From NCBI RefSeq assembly GCF_000336815.1, contig NZ_AOLG01000008.1:361237-425236 (forward strand): a stretch of DNA of 64,000 nt, written 5' to 3'. Below, piece after piece: positions 47,064 through 55,441 of this stretch. Both the position numbers and the translations under genes were made by a program. Under the pieces are notes generated by a model. The model did not search any database, was not told the origin of the DNA, and saw nothing but the letters and a program-made list of their open reading frames with translations. Origin of the DNA: Haloferax prahovense DSM 18310 (lineage in GTDB: Archaea; Halobacteriota; Halobacteria; Halobacteriales; Haloferacaceae). Every line of letters begins with the position of its first letter. Position 1 is the stretch's first letter.

Positions 47064-47363
47064 TCAGAGCCCGAACCGCTCGCGGAGTCTCTCGAACAAC
47101 GACGCGTCCTCTTCGACGGCTTCGCTCGGGTCCGGAACGACGCGCTCGTCGGCGTGGATGAGCACCCCCGTGTCGGCCTCCTCGACCACGATGAGGCCCT
47201 CGTCTTTCAGCGCCGACAGCGCCTCTTCGATGGTGTCGATGTCGGCGTCCACGGCGGCACGGAGTTCGAACACCGTCATCCCCTCGTCGTGGCGGTCGAC
47301 GAGCGCGTCGAGCACCGCGACCTCGATGTCGCGGCGGTTCCGGAACTCCCGCCTCGCTCTCAT
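47064..47363 (-). CDS. Winged-helix-like small protein (DUF6432-like)
   Basis: The 99-aa protein looks like one winged helix: RDIEVAVLDALVDRHDEGMTVFELRAAV, IDTIEEALSALKDEGLIVVEEADTGVLI, then an acidic tail with LFERLRERFGL. I believe it is DUF6432. A transcription regulatory role is inference. Reverse-strand ACAAGTAAAC near 47388-47397 is 27 nt from the start. DUF7093-like gene is divergent. Confidence 0.7.
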   Translation of the reverse strand: MRARREFRNRRDIEVAVLDALVDRHDEGMTVFELRAAVDADIDTIEEALSALKDEGLIVVEEADTGVLIHADERVVPDPSEAVEEDASLFERLRERFGL

Positions 47364-47467
47364 AGCGGGTACATCGTTCGCCTCCTGTTTACTTGTACCG
47401 CCCGTCTGACGGACGTCCGACAGGCAGGGGGTACCTTTTTGTTTCCGAACCCCGGAATCCTCGCGTA

Positions 47468-48463
47468 ATGGGACTTACTTGCCGTCTTCTCGGGCACTCC
47501 TACGGAGACCCCGAGACGGAACGGGAGCGAGAGGAACGCGGCGACGAGGTGGTCGTCTCGATTCGGGAGATACAGGTCTGTTCGCGGTGCGGACACGAAC
47601 AGGTCATGAGCGAGAACAAGGAGGTCACGGCCATCCGAACGCCCGAGGAGGTCGGGATGACGGAGGGCGAAGTCGAGACCGCGGCCGCGGGGTTCGAACC
47701 GGCGAACCCGCAGCCCGGCGTCTCCGACAGCGAGGACGCCGCCATCGAGACGGCTCCGGACGCGGAGACGCAGGCCGAGGTCGACGACGCCGCTGCGGAC
47801 GCCGACGCCGGCGCGGACCCCGCGGCGCAACAGCCGGCCGAGACCGCGAACGCCGCCGACGCCCAGCCCGCAGACGGGCCGGACGCGGCTGACGACGCCG
47901 GGAGCGTCGACGCCCCACCGGTGACCGACGACGGCATCATCCTCGACGACGACGAGGAGCAGTCGGCCACCCGCGACCGGACGCAGTGGCCCGACGAGGT
48001 CGACGAGGTCGAGACCGACGACCCGACGCCGCCGGCCGACGGCGACGACGCGGAGTTCATCGACGCGGACGCCGAGGCGGGCGTCGGAGCCGACGCCGAA
48101 GCGGAGCCCGAACAGGCACAGACCCGCGAACGCGGGGCGTGGCCCGACGCGCCGGGCGACGACGAGGGATGGAACGCTCAGCCCGACGACGGCGAGCCCG
48201 TCTCGGTCTCGTTCGGCGGCGGACTGGCCCCGGAGGGCAACAGCTCGCCGAGCCAGCAGTCGAACGGTCAGTACGTCGAGGCGGAGGAAGACGACTTCGT
48301 CCGCGCCGACGAGTCGAACGTCGGAAACGAGGCCCCCGACGACGCCGTCGAGTACTACTGTCCGAACTGCGGTCACGCCCGCGGCGCGTCCTCGTCGTCG
48401 ATGCGGGCCGGCGACATCTGCCCCGAGTGTAAAAAGGGCTACATCGCCGAGCGGGAATCCTGA
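47468..48463 (+). CDS. Acidic protein with two zinc ribbons (DUF7093-like)
   Basis: The 331-aa protein has an N-terminal knuckle CSRCG at 38-42 and a C-terminal zinc ribbon (C298, C301, C318, C321, CPNCGHARG...CPECKKGY). Between them are about 210 residues of Ala/Asp/Glu-rich low-complexity sequence with two islands, RDRTQWPDEVDEV and RERGAWPDAPGDD. The middle is probably disordered. Function unknown; the ribbons suggest nucleic-acid or protein binding. T-rich CCTTTTTGTTTCC is 27 nt before ATG 47468. Confidence 0.75.
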   Translation: MGLTCRLLGHSYGDPETEREREERGDEVVVSIREIQVCSRCGHEQVMSENKEVTAIRTPEEVGMTEGEVETAAAGFEPANPQPGVSDSEDAAIETAPDAETQAEVDDAAADADAGADPAAQQPAETANAADAQPADGPDAADDAGSVDAPPVTDDGIILDDDEEQSATRDRTQWPDEVDEVETDDPTPPADGDDAEFIDADAEAGVGADAEAEPEQAQTRERGAWPDAPGDDEGWNAQPDDGEPVSVSFGGGLAPEGNSSPSQQSNGQYVEAEEDDFVRADESNVGNEAPDDAVEYYCPNCGHARGASSSSMRAGDICPECKKGYIAERES

Positions 48464-48533
48464 CCGCGGCACGCCCTCGCAGGCGTCGCAGAGTCGCGAA
48501 ACAGGTAAACCATCCCCTGTCGAAAAGGCGTCC

Positions 48534-48914
48534 ATGAAGGAGTACAAGATGCGTCGTGGGGAGACGCTCGAAGAGCGAATTCCGGACATGAAAGCGACGG
48601 TCGAAGACTACTTCGGCCCCATCACGGACACCGAGGAGTTCAAAGGAAGCGACCTCTACGTCGTCGGCGAGCCCAAGAACCCCGTGTTCACCCGCATCGT
48701 CGCCGGTGCGGTCAAGTACTGCGGCAAAAAGGACAAGCTCGCGGTCAACTTCGAGGAGGCCGACCCGGCCGACCTCGCTCCCGAAGACCTCGAAGCCGCG
48801 GGCGAGGCCGTCAGCGCGAAGAACGACTTCCTCCTCGAGGCGACGGGCCGCGACGCGAAGTCCCGCCGCGACTCGATGAAGCGCGCGGTCGAAGACGACG
48901 CGCCCGACGTCTGA
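48534..48914 (+). CDS. DUF5611-like small protein
   Basis: The 126-aa protein (starting MKEYKMRRGETLEERIPDM) has a compact alpha/beta core with FTRIVAGAVKYCGKKDKLAVNF and a charged helical tail. I believe it is the DUF5611 family, function unknown. It follows the zinc-ribbon gene by 70 nt on the same strand and might be cotranscribed. Confidence 0.75.
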   Translation: MKEYKMRRGETLEERIPDMKATVEDYFGPITDTEEFKGSDLYVVGEPKNPVFTRIVAGAVKYCGKKDKLAVNFEEADPADLAPEDLEAAGEAVSAKNDFLLEATGRDAKSRRDSMKRAVEDDAPDV

Positions 48915-49040
48915 GCCGTCCGACGCGGTCTGGTTTTTCTCGCACACTCACCCGCCGAGCGGTGGTGCCGCCAGCGAAACGTACATATTGCTACCGCGTG
49001 ACACTCCCGCTGTCAGCGACTGCGAAACCGCCGAACACGA

Positions 49041-49085
49041 ATTTTTATTTCGATTCTGAGTAAAAATCCCCGGCACGATTAAGTG
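49041..49085 (+). promoter_or_regulatory. AT-rich inverted repeat and TATA box before uspA
   Basis: ATTTTTA (49041-49047) and TAAAAAT (49061-49067) are inverted, 13 nt apart, in an AT-rich patch that stands out here. GATTAAGTG (49077-49085) is centred 27 nt before ATG 49108 and should be the TATA box, so the repeat sits in the BRE/activator zone. Confidence 0.5.
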
Positions 49086-49107
49086 ACGTCGGGGCGAACG
49101 GGCTGGT

Positions 49108-49566
49108 ATGGCTATCGAAACTATCTTGCTCGCGGTCGGCGCGGGCGACGCCGATCGAATCGACAGACTCGCCGAGGAGACAATCGACGTGGCCGGACCG
49201 ACCGGCGCGACGGTCGTCATCGGACACGTTTTCACGAGAGACGAGTACGACGAGGCGCTCGACAACCTCGATTTCGACATCACGGCCGAGGAGGTCTCTG
49301 CGGACGACGTGGCCCGACGACACGCCATCGTCCGAGAGCTCACGCGGCGCTTCGACGACGCGGACATCGACTACGTCGTCCACGGCCGAGTCGGCCGCCA
49401 CGGCGAGAAGCTCGTCGAACTCGCGGGCGAGGTCGACGCCGACCGCCTCGTCGTCGGCGGTCGAAAGCGCTCGCCGACCGGCAAGGCCGTCTTCGGCAGC
49501 GTCGCACAGGAGGTCATGCTCGAATCGCCGTGTCCCGTGACGTTCGTCCGCGCGGACACCAAGTGA
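49108..49566 (+). CDS. Universal stress protein (UspA family)
   Basis: The 152-aa protein is a single Usp domain: TILLAVGAGDADR at the start, GATVVIGHVF, and a C-terminal LVVGGRKRSPTGKAVFGSVAQEVMLESPCPVTFV, which carries the glycine motif of the ATP-binding class. Likely a stress-related nucleotide-binding protein. Confidence 0.92.
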   Translation: MAIETILLAVGAGDADRIDRLAEETIDVAGPTGATVVIGHVFTRDEYDEALDNLDFDITAEEVSADDVARRHAIVRELTRRFDDADIDYVVHGRVGRHGEKLVELAGEVDADRLVVGGRKRSPTGKAVFGSVAQEVMLESPCPVTFVRADTK

Positions 49567-49643
49567 CGACTCGCGGCGGCACGGTCGCCGGAACGACCGG
49601 TTTCGCAGGCAACTACATATCTTAGCGCGCCGTCAGCTCCCGC

Positions 49644-50321
49644 ATGGACCACTCCATCGATTACCGCCCGTCGTTCGCCCTCCTCACCGTCTCGCTCGAC
49701 GAGGGCGAGTCGCTCCGGTCGGAGGCCGGCGCGATGGTCAGCTACTCCGACGGCATCGACATCGAGACGAACGCGAAAGGCGGCCTCTTCGGGTCGCTCA
49801 AACGGAGCGTCCTCGGCGGCGAGTCGTTCTTCCAGAACACGTTCAGCGCGCGGCAGGCGGGCGAGGTATCCTTTGCGCCCCCGCTTCCGGGCGACATCGT
49901 CCACCACCGCCTCGAAGACGAGACGCTCTACGTGCAGTCCGGGTCGTACATCGCCTCGGACCCCGCGCTCGACCTCGACACCTCCTTCGGCGGCGCGAAG
50001 ACTTTCTTCGGGAGCGAGGGGCTGTTCCTGCTCAAACTGACCGGCACCGGCGACAGTTTCCTGTCGAGCTACGGGGCCATCCACGAGGTCGAACTCGGCG
50101 AGGGCGAGCGTTACACGGTCGATACCGGCCACATCGTCGCCTTCGACGAGACGACGAGCTTCTCGGTCGAGCGCGTCGGCGGCCTGAAGTCCACGCTGTT
50201 CAGCGGCGAGGGGCTCGTCTGTACGTTCACCGGCCCGGGAACCGTCTGGATGCAGTCGCGCAGCATGGAGTCGTTCCTCTCGTGGCTCATCCCCAAACTC
50301 CCGACCAACAACTCCGCGTAG
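49644..50321 (+). CDS. AIM24/TIGR00266 family protein
   Basis: The 225-aa protein has the TIGR00266/AIM24 double-stranded beta fold: PSFALLTVSLDEGESLRSEAGAMVSYSDGIDI, GGLFGSLKRSVLGGESFFQNTF, GEGLVCTFTGPGTVWMQSRSMESF. The family is widespread and uncharacterised in archaea; AIM24 affects mitochondrial membranes in yeast. CTACATATCTTA (49613-49624) gives a leaderless start. Confidence 0.88.
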   Translation: MDHSIDYRPSFALLTVSLDEGESLRSEAGAMVSYSDGIDIETNAKGGLFGSLKRSVLGGESFFQNTFSARQAGEVSFAPPLPGDIVHHRLEDETLYVQSGSYIASDPALDLDTSFGGAKTFFGSEGLFLLKLTGTGDSFLSSYGAIHEVELGEGERYTVDTGHIVAFDETTSFSVERVGGLKSTLFSGEGLVCTFTGPGTVWMQSRSMESFLSWLIPKLPTNNSA

Positions 50322-50397
50322 GCGGTGGCCGCCGACTTACATCGCGGCGAGTAAATCTACCGAGAATCCCGCTTAGTTAAGTGGAGGGCGCATCGCT

Positions 50398-51375
50398 ATG
50401 GGAACGATGGCGTACTACGTGGGCGTCGACCTGGGGGCGACGAACGTCCGTTCCGTGGTGGGCGACGACGATGGAACTATCCTCGGAGAGGCCCGTGACA
50501 ACACTCCGCGCGGCCCGACCGGAATCGCGATCACCGAGGCGGTCCTCGGCGTCGTCCGCGAGGCGTGTGCCGAGGCGGGTATCGACCCGAGCGACGCGGT
50601 CGCGGCCGGCATCGGTGCTATCGGCCCGCTCGACCTGGCCGAGGGCGCGGTCGAGAACCCGGCGAACCTACCGGACACCATCGACCGCATCCCGCTGACC
50701 GGTCCCCTCTCGGTGCTCTTGGAGACGGACGAGGTGTACCTGCACAACGACACGAACGCCGGGGTCATCGGCGAGCGGTTCCACTCCGACCGCAACCCCG
50801 ACGACATGGTGTATCTCACTATCTCCTCGGGTATCGGCGCGGGCGTCTGCGTCGATGGGCACGTCCTCGCCGGGTGGGACGGAAACGCCGGCGAGGTCGG
50901 TCACCTGACGCTCGACCCGAACGGCTTCATGACGTGCGGGTGCGGACACAACGGTCACTGGGAGGGCTACTGCTCGGGGAACAACATCCCGAAGTACGCC
51001 CGCGAACTCCACGAGGAGGACCCGGTCGACACCGAACTTCCCGTGTCGGACCCCGATTTCTCCGCGGTCGACGTGTTCGAACACGCCGGCGAGGACGAGT
51101 TCGCCGACCACATCATCAACCAACTGGGCCACTGGAACGCGATGGGCGTCGCCAACATCGTCCACGCGTACGCGCCGCTCATCATCTACGTCGGCGGCGC
51201 GGTCGCGCTCAACAATCCGGACCTCGTGTTAGAGCCCATCCGCGAGCAGATGAGCGAGATGGTCATGTCGAACATCCCCGAGATTCAGCTGACGACGCTC
51301 GGCGACGAGGTCGTGGTCGAGGGGGCGTTGGCGAGCGCGATGACCGGCGGAACTGGCGACCGCTCGCGGCTGTGA
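50398..51375 (+). CDS. ROK-family glucokinase
   Basis: The 325-aa protein phosphorylates a hexose, probably glucose. YYVGVDLGATNVRSVV is the phosphate-1 motif, LHNDTNAGVIGE carries the catalytic Asp region, and CGCGHNGHWEGYCSG is the ROK zinc motif. An ATG 9 nt further in (50407) is possible. The end of the gene is echoed 59 nt downstream (51402-51434) with synonymous changes only. In Haloferax most glucose enters the semiphosphorylative ED path unphosphorylated, so its main role is uncertain. Confidence 0.88.
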   Translation: MGTMAYYVGVDLGATNVRSVVGDDDGTILGEARDNTPRGPTGIAITEAVLGVVREACAEAGIDPSDAVAAGIGAIGPLDLAEGAVENPANLPDTIDRIPLTGPLSVLLETDEVYLHNDTNAGVIGERFHSDRNPDDMVYLTISSGIGAGVCVDGHVLAGWDGNAGEVGHLTLDPNGFMTCGCGHNGHWEGYCSGNNIPKYARELHEEDPVDTELPVSDPDFSAVDVFEHAGEDEFADHIINQLGHWNAMGVANIVHAYAPLIIYVGGAVALNNPDLVLEPIREQMSEMVMSNIPEIQLTTLGDEVVVEGALASAMTGGTGDRSRL

Positions 51376-51401
51376 GGCCGCGAGGATTCGCGGGTTTCGG
51401 C

Positions 51402-51434
51402 GCAGGTGGCACCGGTGACAGGTCTCGACTGTAA
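51402..51434 (+). pseudogene. Displaced copy of the glucokinase C-terminal codons
   Basis: The last nine codons plus stop of the glucokinase (GGTGDRSRL*, within 51346-51375) recur at 51405-51434 in another frame. Eight of nine sense codons or their third bases can be compared; every difference (for example GGC/GGT, ACT/ACC, CGC/AGG, TCG/TCT, CGG/CGA) is synonymous, and TGA becomes TAA. It looks like the 3' end of a diverged orthologue left by recombination. Confidence 0.55.
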
Positions 51435-51488
51435 CGCGGTGCTTAGTTTCCCACCCCGAGTTATCTCGATTGATACTCGGTGGCGCAA

Positions 51489-51496
51489 TGTTATAA
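51489..51496 (+). promoter_or_regulatory. TATA-like element in the glk-LVIVD gap
   Basis: GTTATAAC is the best TATA-like sequence in the 455-nt gap. It predicts a start near 51520, giving the LVIVD gene a leader of about 310 nt, exceptional here. The reading frame at 51515 (75 aa, very basic) fits poorly as a gene. Confidence 0.35.
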
Positions 51497-51679
51497 CCCC
51501 GGTCGAGAAACGCGATGGTGTGCACCCGACGACGCCGAGTCGCTCGGCGCGCCGGTCGGCGCGTTCCCGTTCTCGTCGAACCGAACGGTGCACGGGCGTT
51601 CCACCGGAAGCCTAGAACGGGACTGGTCGACAACCCCCACCACCATCGTCGACCGACCGACGCCGAGGGGGTATCCACA

Positions 51680-51700
51680 CCCACCCACCCACCCATCCCC
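51680..51700 (-). other. G-quadruplex motif (reverse strand)
   Basis: The forward strand has five C-runs: CCC at 51680-51682, 51684-51686, 51688-51690 and 51692-51694, each separated by one A, then CCCC at 51697-51700. The reverse strand therefore reads GGGG, AT, then GGGTGGGTGGGTGGG: four G3 runs with single-T loops, among the most stable parallel quadruplex types. It lies 131 nt before the LVIVD start. Confidence 0.7.
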
Positions 51701-51830
51701 ATCGGCGTCGCTTCAGTTCTCACGCAACCCAGTGCAGACTGAGCGGTCCCCGCTTTCCCCCGGTCCCCAGGCCTTCCCGCTACCCAAGGACCTCCGTCCG
51801 ATTTTTCTCCTCGGCACTCTCAGACTCACC

Positions 51831-53306
51831 GTGGACCGCCGCCAGTTCCTCCGCTCCATCGGCGTGAGCGCGGTCGCCGCCACGACCGTCTCCGTCGCCG
51901 GTTCCCGCCCCATCACCGCCCATCCCGGTCCCTTCGAGCCGCTGGGTCGCATCGATATCGACGGCGCGAAAGAGGCCGTGGTCTCCGCCGACGGCCAGAC
52001 CGTCTTCGTCGCCGCGACCAGCGGCTACGCTGTCGTCGACATCGCCGCGCCCGACCACCCCGAACTCCTCGCCGAGCGCCGCGACCCGCTTTCCGACCGC
52101 GAGGACGGTCCCTTCCGCGGCATCTACGACGTGAAGCTCGACGGGGACACGCTCCTCGTCGTCGGCCCGGCCAACCCGATTCCGGGCGCGCCGGCGGGCG
52201 TCCTCGTCGTCGACGTGTCCGACCCCGCGACCCCCGAGGAAATCGCGTTCCACGAGACGGAGTTCCCCATTCACAACTGCTTCGCCGCCGACGGGCGGGC
52301 GTACCTCACCGCCAACGACGGCGACCGGAACCCGCTGGTCGTTCTCGACACCGACACCGGCGACGAACTCGGCCGCTGGTCGGTCGTCTCCGCGGACGAC
52401 CGCTGGGCCGACGTACCCGCCTCGGTCCGGTCCGTCCACGACGTGTGGGTCCGCGAGGGCGTCGCGCACGTCGCCCTCTGGGACGCCGGGACGTGGCTCG
52501 TCGACCTCTCGGACCCCGCGTCGCCGTCGGTCCTCGGGTCGGTCTCGCCCGGCGACCCCGAGGAGCTGTCGGGGTTGGGTGCCCGCGACCGCCGCCGCGA
52601 GGGGCGGACGCCGCCCGGCAACCACCACTACGTCGCCACCGACGACTCCGGCGACCTCCTCGGCGTCGGCATTGAGTCGTGGGCCGTCGAAGTCGAACGC
52701 GACGACGGGACGACCGACCTCGTCGGCGGGCCGAGCGGCGTCGAACTCTGGGACGTGTCGGACCCCGCGACCCCGGAACGGCTCTCGACTATCGAGCCGC
52801 CGGCCAGTCCGGACCCGACGGTCGGCGGCGTCTGGACCACGGCGCACAACTTCGACTTCCGCGACGACCGGCTCTACACCTCGTGGTACCGCGGCGGCGT
52901 CAAACGCCACGACGTGTCGGACCCGACCGACCCCGTCGAACTCGCGTGGTGGCGCGACCCCGAGCGCGCGAGCTTCTGGACCGCGCGGTACGCCTACCCC
53001 TTCGCCGACGAGGGCGTGTTCGTCGCGTCGAGTTGGGGCGTCGGCGACGCGTCGCCCGCGCTCTACACGTTCCCCGACCACGCCGGCGACCAGCGCGACC
53101 CGCCGACGCTCGGTCCCGAGACGACCACCGAATCGCTCGTCAACACGCCGACGCCGACGCCGACCGAGACGACTGCGCCCGAAGCCGGAGGCGAGTCGTC
53201 GGAATCGACATCGACGACCGACGCGCCGGGGTTCGGACTCGGTGTCGGCGCGGCGGCCCTCGGCGTCGCCGGCTGGCTGGCCCGTCGTCACCGGCGGCGC
53301 GACTGA
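51831..53306 (+). CDS. Tat-exported LVIVD-repeat protein with PGF-CTERM-like tail
   Basis: The 491-aa protein starts at GTG with [19 protein letters not shown], a twin-arginine signal. The body has LVIVD-type beta-propeller repeats ([60 protein letters not shown]). A Thr/Pro/Ser-rich linker follows, then [26 protein letters not shown], which fits the PGF-CTERM signal processed by archaeosortase and lipid-anchored. The frame is open upstream to about 51480, but the Tat motif fixes the start. Confidence 0.8.
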   Translation: MDRRQFLRSIGVSAVAATTVSVAGSRPITAHPGPFEPLGRIDIDGAKEAVVSADGQTVFVAATSGYAVVDIAAPDHPELLAERRDPLSDREDGPFRGIYDVKLDGDTLLVVGPANPIPGAPAGVLVVDVSDPATPEEIAFHETEFPIHNCFAADGRAYLTANDGDRNPLVVLDTDTGDELGRWSVVSADDRWADVPASVRSVHDVWVREGVAHVALWDAGTWLVDLSDPASPSVLGSVSPGDPEELSGLGARDRRREGRTPPGNHHYVATDDSGDLLGVGIESWAVEVERDDGTTDLVGGPSGVELWDVSDPATPERLSTIEPPASPDPTVGGVWTTAHNFDFRDDRLYTSWYRGGVKRHDVSDPTDPVELAWWRDPERASFWTARYAYPFADEGVFVASSWGVGDASPALYTFPDHAGDQRDPPTLGPETTTESLVNTPTPTPTETTAPEAGGESSESTSTTDAPGFGLGVGAAALGVAGWLARRHRRRD

Positions 53307-53476
53307 GGGCGGCGCGACCGCGGGCGACCGGCTCCGACGCCCGATGCGCCGATTCACTGGCTTCCGTGGTTCCCCCGCCGAATCTATCACGAACGACCGA
53401 GACAGCCTTTCTCTCGCCGGCCGGCGCGTTGGGAGAACCGTTTCATTCTAATCCGTGGGGCTCGAAGCGTCGGGGT

Positions 53477-53809
53477 ATGAGCGACGAGTCGGAGAGCCTC
53501 AAAGAGCGCGTCGAGACGTGGATGGTCGGCCAGATGCCCATCATCCAGATGCACGGCGGCAACAGCGTCGTGCGCAAGGCCGATGCGGAATCGGGGGAAG
53601 TCGTCGTCGAACTCGGGGGCGCGTGCGCCGGGTGCGGCATCTCGAACATCACCGCCCAGAACATCCAGTCGGACCTCATCATGACGTTCGACGAGATTAC
53701 CGACGTGCAGGTCAAGGTCCCCAGTTCCGGCGACCACGGCAGCAGCACCGTCGAGGGCGGCCGCGGCGGCGAACTGCAGTACGGCGACGAGGGGCCGGGT
53801 CACTTCTAA
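53477..53809 (+). CDS. NifU C-terminal-domain Fe-S scaffold protein
   Basis: The 110-aa protein is a NifU-like domain with the cluster motif C50-A-G-C53 ([18 protein letters not shown]). It lacks the N-terminal IscU domain. Probably carries Fe-S clusters to target proteins. TATA-like TTTCATTCTAATCC (near 53442-53455) is about 30 nt upstream. Its mRNA ends at a T7 tract. Confidence 0.85.
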   Translation: MSDESESLKERVETWMVGQMPIIQMHGGNSVVRKADAESGEVVVELGGACAGCGISNITAQNIQSDLIMTFDEITDVQVKVPSSGDHGSSTVEGGRGGELQYGDEGPGHF

Positions 53810-53813
53810 CCCA

Positions 53814-53885
53814 CCTTTTTTCACGGGGTCCTCGGCAACTTCGTTGCCTCGAACCCCGCCAAAAAATCTGGACCAAAAAAGGCGG
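53814..53885. terminator. Two-way terminator between convergent nifU and fau1 genes
   Basis: For the forward transcript, T7 (53816-53822) follows the nifU stop, then a stem CGGGGT/ACCCCG (53825-53830, 53854-53859) with inner stem GGCAAC/GTTGCC around loop TTC. For the reverse transcript two A6 tracts (read as T6) in CCAAAAAATCTGGACCAAAAAA, flanked by CCGCC/GGCGG (53857-53861, 53881-53885), supply U-tracts. I recall similar elements in other haloarchaea, but this needs a search. Confidence 0.6.
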
Positions 53886-54034
53886 CTACTCCCTCCGGTC
53901 GTAGCCGTACGGTTCCCTCCAACACTCGCACCCTGTTCCGCGGTTCTCAGTACGTATTTTCGACGACTCCCGCCACCACGACGTCTGAGTCCTCCCCGGC
54001 AACGACGACTGACCGTCTTCCGGAGTTGCGACGC

Positions 54035-55441
54035 CTACCCCGACAGCGCCGACTCCAGACTCGACGCCACCGACCGCGCCTTCTCGGCCAGTTCCTCGGA
54101 GATGTGGCCGGCCTCGACGGCCTCGTCGAGTTCGTCGTCGTCGACCCGCTCGACCGTCCCGTCGGCGTGTTTCACCACGTCCACGTGGAGGTCGACGTAC
54201 CGAATCTGGTCGGGGAAGCACTCGACGGGCGTGCAGATGTTGACGTAGGTCCCCTTGACACCGCCGTCGGCGTCGCGATACACCGTCGGGTACCACCAGC
54301 GCCCCTCGCGGAACTTCGTGACCGCCACGTCCCCGGACTCGCGGTCGACGCCGAGGGCGTCGTAGGTACCGCCGCCGGTCATGCCGCGCCGGAGCTCCAC
54401 CGTTCCCTCGGCGTCGCGGTCCGTCACCTCGCCGGAGCCGAGCGTGATGAGCCGACCGTCCGGCTTCCCGTGGCCGATTTCCACGTCGTCGCCTTCCAGC
54501 GGGCCGAACTGCGCGGTCACCACGTCGAAGGGGAACTCGCCGTCGCCGACCGACTCGCAGAGCGACTCCGCGAGGTCGACGCCGGCGGAGGCCTTCGGCG
54601 AGGCGGCCTTCGTCCGGTGGTGGCCGGGCATCGTCGTCTCGACGGCCCGGCGCTGGGCGTCGAGTTCGAACCGGGTCTCGCGGCCGAACCAGACCCACGT
54701 CGTCGCGGTGGGAGCCGCGACCGCCCGCGGGGCGTCGACGGGTTCGGAGAGCGCGTCGTCGAGTTCCGCGGCCACCTCGGCGGCCCGGTCGAGCGCGTCG
54801 TTCAGGGCGCTCATGTCGGCGTCGACGGCGTCGCGGTGCCAGCGGATTCCCCAGCCCTCGGGCGGGTCACCGCCGAGCAGGTCCGCCATTCCCGCCAGTT
54901 CGCGGGCGGCGGCCTCGTCGCGGGTGTCGACGCGGACGCCCTCCGAATCGGGGTCGAGCGTCGCCAGCCCCGCGACGGCGCGGATGTCGCCGGTCAGTTC
55001 GGCGCGGCGGGAGGTCCACGGCGGGGCCGACTCGGCGACCTGCACGCGAACCTCGTCGCCGACGTCCACGCGGCCGTCGATGTCGCCGTACGACAGGTAG
55101 CCCTCGGTCTCGCCGAGGTCGCAGACCGCGCCGCCGCCGAGGGTGTCGGTCACGCGGGCGTCGAACACCGCGCCGGTCGGCGCGGGGTCGTCCCACGCGA
55201 AGGTGTCGATGCCGAGCTCGGTGAGTCGCTCTGTGGCCGTCGCGACCGCCTCGGTCGCGCCGCTCGCGCCGACGCCCTGTCGGTTCCGCGTCGTCTCGAC
55301 CGACACGTCGTGGTCCGACGAGTCGAACTCGGCGTCGAAGCGCTCCCGAATCGGGCCGGACGCCTGCACCACGTCGTGACCGTCGTCGAGGAAGATGCCC
55401 GTGAGCGCGGTGGCGTAGATGCCGCGGACGCGGACTCTCAT
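54035..55441 (-). CDS. FAU-1-type ribonuclease (AU-rich RNA binding)
   Basis: The 468-aa protein resembles archaeal FAU-1, an RNase E/G-related protein that binds or cleaves AU-rich RNA. It begins MRVRVRGIYATAL, has an S1-like GYLSYGDIDGRVDVGDEVRVQV segment (about residues 115-150), and a C-terminal DUF402-type domain (GGTYDALGVDRESGD, GTYVNICTPVECFPDQIRYVDLHVDVV). The gene is coupled to a small gene by an ATGA overlap at 55438-55441. Confidence 0.85.
   Translation of the reverse strand: MRVRVRGIYATALTGIFLDDGHDVVQASGPIRERFDAEFDSSDHDVSVETTRNRQGVGASGATEAVATATERLTELGIDTFAWDDPAPTGAVFDARVTDTLGGGAVCDLGETEGYLSYGDIDGRVDVGDEVRVQVAESAPPWTSRRAELTGDIRAVAGLATLDPDSEGVRVDTRDEAAARELAGMADLLGGDPPEGWGIRWHRDAVDADMSALNDALDRAAEVAAELDDALSEPVDAPRAVAAPTATTWVWFGRETRFELDAQRRAVETTMPGHHRTKAASPKASAGVDLAESLCESVGDGEFPFDVVTAQFGPLEGDDVEIGHGKPDGRLITLGSGEVTDRDAEGTVELRRGMTGGGTYDALGVDRESGDVAVTKFREGRWWYPTVYRDADGGVKGTYVNICTPVECFPDQIRYVDLHVDVVKHADGTVERVDDDELDEAVEAGHISEELAEKARSVASSLESALSG

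Noticed and set aside
51515-51742. Possible 75-aa gene in the glk-LVIVD gap
   Set aside because: The peptide is strongly basic and Arg/Pro-rich, unlike real proteins here; it runs through the C-run repeat, and the TATA spacing is too short (about 22 nt).
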